From Sphingomonas sp. (GTDB taxonomy: Bacteria > Pseudomonadota > Alphaproteobacteria > Sphingomonadales > Sphingomonadaceae): a stretch of DNA of 8,291 nucleotides. The stretch spans positions 1-8,291 of the forward strand of contig JAICSX010000067.1 of assembly GCA_025936675.1 (NCBI GenBank), in the 5' to 3' direction. This document shows, piece after piece, positions 1 through 4,395 of the stretch (positions are counted from its first letter, which is position 1; each line of letters opens with the position of its first letter). Both the position numbers and the translations under genes were made by a program. The notes below the pieces were generated by a model. That model had not been told where the DNA came from. It made no database searches and saw nothing but the letters and a program-made list of their open reading frames with translations.

Positions 1-73
1 GTCATTGCGAGCGAAGCGAAGCAGTCCAGACGGAGCGACTGGATTGCTTCGTCGCTGCGCTCCTCGCAATGAC
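1..73. repeat. Palindromic interspersed repeat element (REP-like)
   Basis: The outer arms are a perfect 11-bp inverted repeat: GTCATTGCGAG at 1-11 pairs with CTCGCAATGAC at 63-73. A second pair of arms lies inside: GAAGCAGTCCAG at 18-29 against CTGGATTGCTTC at 39-50. These have one mismatch, which would be a G-U pair in RNA, and enclose a 9-base loop. The stretch between inner and outer arms pairs imperfectly. Short palindromes with GTCATTGCGAG ends and a GAAGCAATCCAG-like core are, from memory, common between genes in alphaproteobacteria. It ends 17 bp before the J-domain gene, so it could fold in that gene's leader or mark the end of an upstream transcript. No second copy is seen in this window. 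Whether it is complete on the left cannot be judged, because the window starts at its first base. Confidence 0.75.
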
Positions 74-90
74 GCGTTAGAAGGACAACA

Positions 91-630
91 ATGCCGAAGC
101 AGAAGAGATCGGACGACTGGGGATTCCCGCGCTGGCGCTCGTATGGCGACAAGGGCCGCCACGCGGCCAAGGTTCGCTTGTGCGATCGCGAAGGCTGCAG
201 CGAGATCGGCGACCGCCCGGCGCCGAAGGCTCCGCACAGCCGGGAGCGCTGGTATTTCTGCGAGGCGCATGCCGCTGAATACAACCGGAACTGGAACTAT
301 TTCGCGGGCCTGAGCCCCGAAGAGGCTGCTCGTCGCGCAGCAGATGAGGAGCGCGGAGCGAAGCGGTTCAAGCAGTCGGCGCAGTGGAAATGGGCAGGTC
401 CCGGCGACGGGACTCGTACGCGTGATGAAATGCGTGCGCTCGACGCGCTCGAGCTCGAGAGCGATGCCGATTTCACGGCCGTCAAGGCTGCACACCGGCG
501 GCTCGTCAAGGAAACGCATCCCGATGCCAATCCGGGAGACGAGCACGCGGCAAAGAGGTTCAAGCAGGTGCAGGCGGCCTACGACGTGTTGCGCAAGGCG
601 GAAGAGCGAAAGAACGGCAAAGCGGCCTGA
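91..630 (+). CDS. J-domain (DnaJ-like) protein with N-terminal Cys/His motif
   Basis: A 179-residue soluble protein with a J domain at its C-terminus (about residues 115-170). The domain includes the HPD tripeptide at 143-145, which in this family stimulates the ATPase of an Hsp70 (DnaK) partner. The helix after it (KRFKQVQAAYDVLRK) fits J-domain helix III. It is not a full DnaJ: the Gly/Phe region, the zinc-finger repeats and the substrate-binding C-terminal domains are absent. The N-terminal half has C31, C36, C57 and H60 (CDREGC and FCEAH), which could bind one metal ion. No signal peptide or membrane segment is seen. The ATG follows AAGGA at 81-85. An open frame from position 5 is out of frame and lacks family signatures. 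The gene converges on 637-1026 with 6 bp between stops. It is probably a specialised co-chaperone; its client is unknown. Confidence 0.88.
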   Translation: MPKQKRSDDWGFPRWRSYGDKGRHAAKVRLCDREGCSEIGDRPAPKAPHSRERWYFCEAHAAEYNRNWNYFAGLSPEEAARRAADEERGAKRFKQSAQWKWAGPGDGTRTRDEMRALDALELESDADFTAVKAAHRRLVKETHPDANPGDEHAAKRFKQVQAAYDVLRKAEERKNGKAA

Positions 631-643
631 GCCGCGCTATTTT
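622..643. terminator. Candidate bidirectional intrinsic terminator between convergent genes
   Basis: GCGGC at 622-626 and GCCGC at 631-635 form a 5-bp all-GC stem with a CTGA loop. The loop contains the last bases of the J-domain stop codon. Read on the plus strand, TATTTT follows within a few bases; read on the minus strand, the stem is followed by TTT. The stem overlaps the end of the J-domain gene and lies just past the stop of the opposing gene, where a shared terminator would be expected. The stem is short and the T-run brief, so this is a plausible weak terminator only. Confidence 0.35.
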
Positions 644-1026
644 CCGGTTCGTCGGCGATCGCCGTTTCGGCGCTGACCTCGACGCCTTTCACCATGGGGC
701 AGGGCCGAGCTGTTCGTTTTTCGCCGGTCGCTTTGACGACGCTCGCCCGAGCGCCTGTCGCTCGAGGCTCCCAACTGACCGCCCTCGATGACGATGATTC
801 CGGCACCCGCATTTCCGCGCAGCTTCACCTGAACCGCGGCGACGACTTGCGGGAGGTGGGTGCGGACGAACTCGCAGCGGTCGTCTTCGGACATGCTTTC
901 GGGACGCTTTGATCCAAGAAAGGTCTCGATCGCTTCACGAGTCACGCTGATCGCCCGAAGCTTCCCTTCAACCCAGACATCGACCAGCGTGTTGTTGCCG
1001 CTCCCACGGATCGAATCACTTTCCAT
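637..1026 (-). CDS. Protein of unknown function with pentad arginine-repeat tail
   Basis: A 129-residue protein I do not recognise. Residues 1-85 look folded, with alternating strands and helices (TLVDVWVEGKLRAISV, then an acidic helical stretch, then GAGIIVIEGG). Residues 88-129 are strongly basic. Arg-Arg pairs start at 91, 96 and 101, then at 114, 119 and 124, so two groups of three pairs each keep a five-residue period ([DE]RRx[GS]-like units) around the linker TNSSALPHG. No signal peptide or membrane helix is seen. The tail suggests binding to an anionic partner such as nucleic acid, but this is inference. The ATG at 1026 is preceded by a purine-rich GGGGGAA ribosome site. The gene lies 68 bp downstream of sufE on the same strand with no clear terminator between, so read-through from the psp/sufE unit is possible. 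Confidence 0.75.
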   Translation of the reverse strand: MESDSIRGSGNNTLVDVWVEGKLRAISVTREAIETFLGSKRPESMSEDDRCEFVRTHLPQVVAAVQVKLRGNAGAGIIVIEGGQLGASSDRRSGERRQSDRRKTNSSALPHGERRRGQRRNGDRRRTGK

Positions 1027-1094
1027 GCCCTGTTCCCCCGTGTGCTCACTAATTCAGATTAGCTTATCACGGCTGGGGGCGAGTGGAACGGCTG

Positions 1095-1514
1095 TTATGA
1101 GGCTGTCGCGTAGCGTTCGGCGGTTTGCTTCACGAGCGCGATCATGTTTGGGACGCCCTGCGTTCGATTAGAGCTGAGATGCTTGGAAAGCTCGAATGGC
1201 GCGAGGCATTGCGCGACATCGATGAGCGCGACCTCGGCGGCCGGCTTGTCCTGAACCGCTGACAGAACAAGAGCGACGATGCCCTTGGTGATCGCCGCAT
1301 TGCTGTCGGCAAGGAAGTGCAGTCGTCTGTCCTCGATCGCCGGATAAACCCACACGGAGGCAGAGCAACCGCGCACTTTCGTCGCATCGGTCTTGAGCGC
1401 GTCGGGCATCGGCTCGAGCTGCTGGCCGAGATCGATCAGCAGCCGGTAGCGGTCTTCGCCCTCTACCAACTGATATTCTTCGAGAATGTCGGAAAGGGCA
1501 GGGAGGCCGGCCAT
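1095..1514 (-). CDS. sufE: SufE family cysteine desulfuration protein
   Basis: A 139-residue SufE/CsdE-type protein. In this family a conserved cysteine takes persulfide sulfur from the cysteine desulfurase SufS and passes it to the SufBCD scaffold for Fe-S cluster assembly in the cytoplasm. The cysteine is C50 in VRGCSASVW, the family's active-site motif. Other matching features are the N-terminal helices with EYQLVEGEDRYRLLIDLG, the PMPDALKTDATKV approach to the active site, ADSNAAITKGIVALVL, and the C-terminal FELSKHLSSNRTQGVPNMI. The length is normal. The ATG has AGGGG about 8 bp upstream. It starts 18 bp after the last small psp-linked gene on the same strand and is probably transcribed with it. 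No other suf gene is in the window, so its desulfurase partner must be elsewhere. Confidence 0.93.
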   Translation of the reverse strand: MAGLPALSDILEEYQLVEGEDRYRLLIDLGQQLEPMPDALKTDATKVRGCSASVWVYPAIEDRRLHFLADSNAAITKGIVALVLSAVQDKPAAEVALIDVAQCLAPFELSKHLSSNRTQGVPNMIALVKQTAERYATAS

Positions 1515-1532
1515 GGTCCAGCCCCTACAACG

Positions 1533-1790
1533 CTAGCTGTCGCGGAGCGACTCGATTTCCTTGGCGAGGCTGTTTTCCTTATCGACGGTGATCCGCTCCA
1601 GCACCTTGATCCGCTCTTTGAGCTCCTTCACCTCGTCGCGCAGGCGAAGCGTCTCAGCATTGTCGCGTGGTGGCAGCGGCTCGCCATCGCGGCGGCGATG
1701 CCGGCTGTAATAGCCGAACCTGGCCCTGAAGATCGAAGCGATCATGACGATCGCAACAATCCACACTACCATCTGCTCGCCGTGGTTCAT
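1533..1790 (-). CDS. PspB-like small membrane protein, 85 aa (fourth extra paralog)
   Basis: One hydrophobic helix (about residues 6-21, MVVWIVAIVMIASIF) is followed by a basic stretch (RARFGYYSRHRRRDGE), which predicts a cytoplasmic C-terminus. A charged coiled coil follows (about 45-83), ending in RIKVLERITVDKENSLAKEIESLR. That ending matches the C-terminal motif of its three upstream neighbours and of the PspC tail. Size and domain order resemble PspB, but the PNWR ending of true PspB is missing. The ATG at 1790 overlaps the upstream stop as ATGA, which suggests translational coupling. A GGAG lies about 10 bp upstream. This is the last membrane gene of the psp array, followed 18 bp later by sufE. 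Function is unknown; a role as an accessory membrane partner in Psp signalling is inferred from topology and linkage. Confidence 0.82.
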   Translation of the reverse strand: MNHGEQMVVWIVAIVMIASIFRARFGYYSRHRRRDGEPLPPRDNAETLRLRDEVKELKERIKVLERITVDKENSLAKEIESLRDS

Positions 1791-2068
1791 TGGATCTTGT
1801 CTCCATCCTCGATAGATTCACGGTCCCGCAGCGCCTCAATTTGAGCAGCCGTTTCGACGCCGCGGTCCGTGACGATGCGCTCGAGCACGCGAATCCGTTC
1901 TTGGAGCTGCTGCACCTGGCCGCGCAAACGGTCATTCTCAGGATCTTGCAAGGGCGGATCGCCTCTCATCTCTCGCATCGAGCGGGGTGCAATGCCCATT
2001 CTGTGCATCACGATTCGCGACACCATGAGCACGACGATCAACGCGAGTACGAACTCGAAGGGGTTCAT
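1787..2068 (-). CDS. PspB-like small membrane protein, 93 aa (third extra paralog)
   Basis: Residues 4-21 (FEFVLALIVVLMVSRIVM) form one membrane helix. A short basic linker (HRMGIAPRSMREMRGD) leads to a coiled coil at about 43-81 with the motif RIRVLERIVTD...AAQIEALR. A short acidic tail follows (ESIEDGDK). It is closest to the 102-residue upstream neighbour: the DNA encoding both C-terminal motifs (1832-1897 and 2193-2258) aligns without gaps over 66 bp with about three-quarters identity by eye, which points to tandem duplication. The start at 2068 is the only ATG before the membrane helix. The ribosome site is weak (AGG close to the start, GAGGGAA farther off). A 61-bp gap separates it from the upstream gene, the widest within the array. 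Its specific role is unknown. Confidence 0.82.
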   Translation of the reverse strand: MNPFEFVLALIVVLMVSRIVMHRMGIAPRSMREMRGDPPLQDPENDRLRGQVQQLQERIRVLERIVTDRGVETAAQIEALRDRESIEDGDKIQ

Positions 2069-2129
2069 TGTGCCTGCGTTCCCTCGCTTCTGCGATCTAT
2101 CTTAAATGTCGTGACGGCGATGTTTCGAA

Positions 2130-2438
2130 TCAAGCCGTGGGATCGGACGCCGCGATTCGCTTGCGCGAACTTACTCGCGGTCCTTCGCGCAACGCCTCGA
2201 TCTGAGCCGCCGTCTGCGCCCCGCCGTCGGTGACGATCTGCTCGAGCACGCGGACGCGCTCCTCGAGCTCATGGCTGCGCGAAGCATATTGGGCTGCTTT
2301 CTCGGCCGCGCTCATCGCTTCGACTTCGAGTCGCTTCTCACGATATTTGAAGAAGCGGTTCGCGATGATCATGATCATGATCGTTGGAAGACCGATGACG
2401 ATCAGCGCTAGAAACACAGTGCCCGGTCCAGGTCCCAT
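2130..2438 (-). CDS. PspB-like small membrane protein, 102 aa (second extra paralog)
   Basis: A Gly/Pro-rich start (MGPGPG) precedes a membrane helix at about residues 7-27, rich in Ile and Met (IGLPTIMIMIIANRFF). A basic anchor (KYREKR) follows, then a coiled coil at about 36-84 that contains RVRVLEQIVTDGGAQTAAQIEALR. The last 18 residues form a separate polar, basic tail (PRVSSRKRIAASDPTA) not shared with the neighbours. The ATG at 2438 overlaps the upstream TAA by one base (TAATG), so it is probably translated by re-initiation after the 114-residue gene. Part of the membrane helix is encoded by a short ATGATC tandem near 2365-2381. The helix-plus-coiled-coil plan matches PspB, but the PNWR ending is absent. 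Function is unknown. Confidence 0.82.
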   Translation of the reverse strand: MGPGPGTVFLALIVIGLPTIMIMIIANRFFKYREKRLEVEAMSAAEKAAQYASRSHELEERVRVLEQIVTDGGAQTAAQIEALREGPRVSSRKRIAASDPTA

Positions 2439-2782
2439 TACGCGTTGCCTCCCTTGTCCATGGTGAGCGCGTCGATGTCGCGCGCGAGCTTGGACGGCTG
2501 ATCCGTCGCGATCCGCTCGAGAGTCTCGAGCCGGTCCTTGATCGACCCGAGCTCGGCGCGGAGCTGCGCATTCTCACTAGTGAGCAGCTTGATCCGTTCG
2601 AGCGATTCCTCGTCGCGCTTGGGATGAATTGGCATTCCCCACGAGTTCTGCAATGGGTAGCCGTTCTTGATCTTGAGCCAGTTGTTGAGCAGCGAGCCGC
2701 CAACCGCGACGGCGACGATGATGGCTGACATCGGCAAGATGATGCGAAGCAGGTCGATGACTTGAGAGAGTTGCGGATCCAT
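2438..2782 (-). CDS. PspB-like small membrane protein, 114 aa (first extra paralog)
   Basis: The largest of the four extra small proteins. An N-terminal amphipathic stretch (MDPQLSQVIDLLR) leads into a membrane helix at about residues 11-31. A conserved-looking juxtamembrane segment follows (LKIKNGYPLQNSWGMPIHP, about 36-54). I recall similar GYPL...WG segments in alphaproteobacterial hypothetical proteins, but not with a known function. The coiled coil at about 58-107 has good heptad spacing and ends in RLETLERIATDQPSKLARDIDAL, the motif shared with the other paralogs and the PspC tail. The ATG at 2782 has AAGGGGG about 8 bp upstream, the strongest ribosome site among the extra genes. It starts 24 bp after the pspC stop and overlaps the next gene by one base, so it belongs with the psp transcript. 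It is not PspD, which lacks this layout. Confidence 0.82.
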   Translation of the reverse strand: MDPQLSQVIDLLRIILPMSAIIVAVAVGGSLLNNWLKIKNGYPLQNSWGMPIHPKRDEESLERIKLLTSENAQLRAELGSIKDRLETLERIATDQPSKLARDIDALTMDKGGNA

Positions 2783-2806
2783 TCGAATTTCCCCCTTGAA
2801 GCGATC

Positions 2807-3268
2807 CTAGCGAAGTTGCTCGATCTCGCGAGCGAGCGAACGGTTCTCGGTCGTTACGTAGCTTTCGATATCGGCGAGCCGGCGGTCGATGTCCTTGAAC
2901 CGCGAGCGGATGTCGCGTGCTGCTCGCGTCGGTGACGCGCGGACGCCCTGCCAGAACTGCTGTTCCTCATTGTCCGCGCGCTCCAGCGACATCGGCTTGG
3001 TCGGCGTGACCATGGCGGCGATGAAATAGAAGGGCAGGACGCCGCCGCCGCTCATGAACATGGCGGCGAGGAAGCAGACCCGGACGAGGCTGACGTCGAA
3101 GCCAGTGTAATCGGCGATGCCGGCGCAGACTCCGAACAGCTTGCCGTTTCGCTTGTCGCGGTAGAAGCGTGTTCGGCTCGCCGGTTGGTCCGAATAATAA
3201 GTCGGCTCTTCCTGCAGCGGCTGCGGTTGGTTCGAACGGCGCTCGACGGGATAACGATCGTAGGCCAT
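2807..3268 (-). CDS. pspC: Phage-shock protein PspC, inner-membrane stress sensor
   Basis: A 153-residue protein with a classic PspC domain at about residues 34-92: FYRDKRNGKLFGVCAGIADY, then FDVSLVRVCFLAAMF and the second hydrophobic part GVLPFYFIAAMVTP. The first 30 residues are a polar extension rich in Pro, Gln and Tyr. The C-terminal tail (about 115-153) is a coiled coil with RLADIESYVTTENRSLAREIEQLR. This matches the family's RYVTS-type tail and also the endings of the four small downstream proteins. PspC works with PspB to relieve PspA inhibition of PspF under membrane stress. I chose the ATG at 3268, one base after the pspB stop. An in-frame GTG at 3277 would add three residues and overlap pspB by 8 bp, but it lacks a good ribosome site. 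Confidence 0.95.
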   Translation of the reverse strand: MAYDRYPVERRSNQPQPLQEEPTYYSDQPASRTRFYRDKRNGKLFGVCAGIADYTGFDVSLVRVCFLAAMFMSGGGVLPFYFIAAMVTPTKPMSLERADNEEQQFWQGVRASPTRAARDIRSRFKDIDRRLADIESYVTTENRSLAREIEQLR

Positions 3269-3269
3269 C

Positions 3270-3545
3270 TCACTCACCGTCCGCGAGGAGCCGCTGCCGG
3301 TCCTCGCGGCCTGGCAGGCATTGCTGGCGCCAATTGGGATTCTCGGCCGTCATGATGCGCTCGATCGTGCAAAGCCTGTCATCGAGCCGGCGTGCGGCGT
3401 CGTGGAGCTCGTCGAGCAATTTCTCGTCGCCGGTGGTCAGCGTCGCGGCGGTCTTCCACTTGGTCACATAGTGGAAGATCAGCCACGGCAGGCCGACGAA
3501 CAGCATTCCGACGATCAGAACGGGAAGAAGCACGTCTTCCATCAT
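3270..3545 (-). CDS. pspB: Phage-shock protein PspB
   Basis: A 91-residue membrane protein with an N-terminal helix at about 5-27 (LLPVLIVGMLFVGLPWLIFHYV). A coiled coil follows (about 40-66) with RLCTIERIMTAENPNWR, which matches the PspB signature that ends in a PNWR-type motif. It carries about 18 residues beyond PNWR (QQCLPGREDRQRLLADGE), longer than I recall for the enterobacterial protein. PspB pairs with PspC in the inner membrane to transmit stress to PspA/PspF. The start at 3545 overlaps the pspA stop by one base (TGATG) and has AGGGG about 8 bp upstream. A second ATG follows directly at 3542, and a TTG at 3548 is less likely. It is translationally linked with pspA and pspC. Confidence 0.93.
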   Translation of the reverse strand: MMEDVLLPVLIVGMLFVGLPWLIFHYVTKWKTAATLTTGDEKLLDELHDAARRLDDRLCTIERIMTAENPNWRQQCLPGREDRQRLLADGE

Positions 3546-4216
3546 CAATTATTCCCCTTTGCCTTGAGCGCGGCCTTCATTGCCTCGAGCTCCTTGTCCA
3601 CGGATTCGGAAGCTTTCAGCTCCGCAATCTCTTCTTCGAGGCTCTTCGGCCCGTTCATTCCGAGGGCGTCGGCACGGCCTTCAGCGAAGTCGGCACGCCG
3701 CTCCAGTACCTCGAAGCGGCTGAACGCGTCTTCGGTCCGGTTGCCGTTCAGGAGCTCGCGGGCACGGGCGCGGGTGACGGCGCTTTCGAAGCGCGCGGCA
3801 ATCGCGTTCTGCCGAGCGCGGGCCTCGCGCAACTTGCCCTGGAGCTTGGCGATATCGCCCTCGTAGCCCTTCAGCGTATCGTCGATGACCTTGATCTCTT
3901 CGCGCAGGCCGTCGCCCATATCGGCCGCCTTCTGGCGTTCGATCAAGGCAGCCTTGGCGAGGTCCTCGCGGTCCTTGCTCAGCGCGAGCTCGGCCTTCTC
4001 GGTCCAGTTCCGCTGGAGCTCGTCAAGGCGCGAAAGCGCGCGGCGCATCTCCTTGCCGTCGGCGATGCAGCGCGCCGCCGAAGCACGAACCTCGACCAAC
4101 GTCTCTTCCATCTCCAGGATGACCATGCGGATCATCTTCGCCGGGTCTTCCGACCGGTCGAGCATCTCGGTGATGTTCGCAGCGAAGATGTCCCGTGTTC
4201 GGGAAAAGATGCTCAT
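3545..4216 (-). CDS. pspA: Phage-shock protein PspA (IM30/ESCRT-III-like membrane effector)
   Basis: A 223-residue PspA/IM30 family protein. The N-terminal amphipathic helix (MSIFSRTRDIFAANITEMLDR) binds stressed membrane. The family hallmark AKMIRMVILEMEETLVEVRASAAR follows, then a long alpha-helical coiled-coil core to about residue 215 with Ala-rich and charged heptads and no membrane helix. The length is typical. In the known system PspA oligomers support damaged inner membrane, and PspA binds the AAA+ domain of PspF to hold the regulon off. The ATG at 4216 is preceded by GGAGT at 4223-4227 with a 6-bp gap. It is the first gene after a sigma-54-type promoter (4257-4272) and the head of the minus-strand array. 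The residue PspF uses for PspA contact in E. coli is conserved in the divergent PspF here, so the regulatory pair looks intact. Confidence 0.97.
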   Translation of the reverse strand: MSIFSRTRDIFAANITEMLDRSEDPAKMIRMVILEMEETLVEVRASAARCIADGKEMRRALSRLDELQRNWTEKAELALSKDREDLAKAALIERQKAADMGDGLREEIKVIDDTLKGYEGDIAKLQGKLREARARQNAIAARFESAVTRARARELLNGNRTEDAFSRFEVLERRADFAEGRADALGMNGPKSLEEEIAELKASESVDKELEAMKAALKAKGNN

Positions 4217-4256
4217 TCAGTCACTCCGACTAGGGCCCTAAACTTGCTACTTGCGA

Positions 4257-4272
4257 TACAAGAGTCGTGCCA
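4257..4272 (-). promoter_or_regulatory. Sigma-54 (-24/-12) promoter of the pspA array
   Basis: On the minus strand the sequence is TGGCAC-GACTC-TTGTA (4272 down to 4257). It fits the sigma-54 consensus TGGCAC-N5-TTGCA with exact spacing and a perfect -24 box. The only core deviation is T for C in the -12 box. As I recall it, the E. coli pspA promoter also has TTGT here. The predicted transcription start is near 4246, giving a leader of about 30 bases to the pspA ATG. No clear IHF site is seen between this promoter and the upstream repeats, although the 4275-4320 stretch is relatively AT-rich. Confidence 0.8.
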
Positions 4273-4346
4273 CTTTCAAAGAAACGTCAAATATCGGCGA
4301 TTCCAGCATTTTTACGGCTGATTCGCGAGTGAAAATCCTTGCCAAA

Positions 4347-4364
4347 TGGTGGGATTTGCCACCA
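4347..4364. promoter_or_regulatory. Inverted repeat, candidate PspF upstream activating site 1
   Basis: A perfect 6-bp inverted repeat, TGGTGG (4347-4352) and CCACCA (4359-4364), flanks GATTTG. Its centre is about 110 bp upstream of the predicted pspA transcription start, within the range where enhancer sites for PspF lie in enterobacteria. The core GTGG-GATTTG-CCAC resembles the neighbouring repeat (GTCG-GATTT-CGAC). The matching bases begin at 4349 and 4372, 23 bp apart or about two helical turns. Assignment to PspF is inference from position and pairing. Confidence 0.5.
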
Positions 4365-4365
4365 A

Positions 4366-4386
4366 CAGTCGGTCGGATTTCGACTG
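4366..4386. promoter_or_regulatory. Inverted repeat, candidate PspF site 2 and pspF autoregulatory site
   Basis: A perfect 6-bp inverted repeat, CAGTCG (4366-4371) and CGACTG (4381-4386), encloses 9 bases. The embedded GTCG-GATTT-CGAC (4372-4384) resembles site 1. It ends at the likely ribosome site of pspF (GAAAGAG, 4386-4392) and lies 9 bp before the GTG start. A protein bound here could both activate pspA from about -130 and hinder pspF expression, as known for the autogenously repressed E. coli pspF. An RNA hairpin acting on pspF translation is another possible reading. Confidence 0.45.
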
Positions 4387-4395
4387 AAAGAGCAC

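Noticed and set aside
1049..1062. CTAAT-TCAG-ATTAG inverted repeat between sufE and the downstream gene
   Set aside because: A 5-bp AT-rich stem without a T-run is too weak for a terminator and has no clear partner sites; it could be chance.
2365..2381. Tandem ATGATC repeat with palindromic GATCATGATC
   Set aside because: It encodes the Ile/Met run of a membrane helix in the 102-residue protein; three units in frame are more simply explained by coding than by a site.
3392..4321. A long plus-strand open frame opposite pspA and pspB
   Set aside because: It is antisense to clear Psp genes, has no recognisable domain or ribosome site, and high-GC codon use explains open antisense frames.
4330..4364. 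Possible second sigma-54 promoter facing pspF or pspA
   Set aside because: TGG and GC pairs are present on both strands, but the spacing between the -24 and -12 boxes is wrong or the -12 GC is absent.
4339..4395. ATG at 4339 as the start of pspF
   Set aside because: The 19 added residues do not resemble PspF N-termini and would put both inverted repeats inside the gene; the GTG at 4396 has a ribosome site and a PspF-like beginning.
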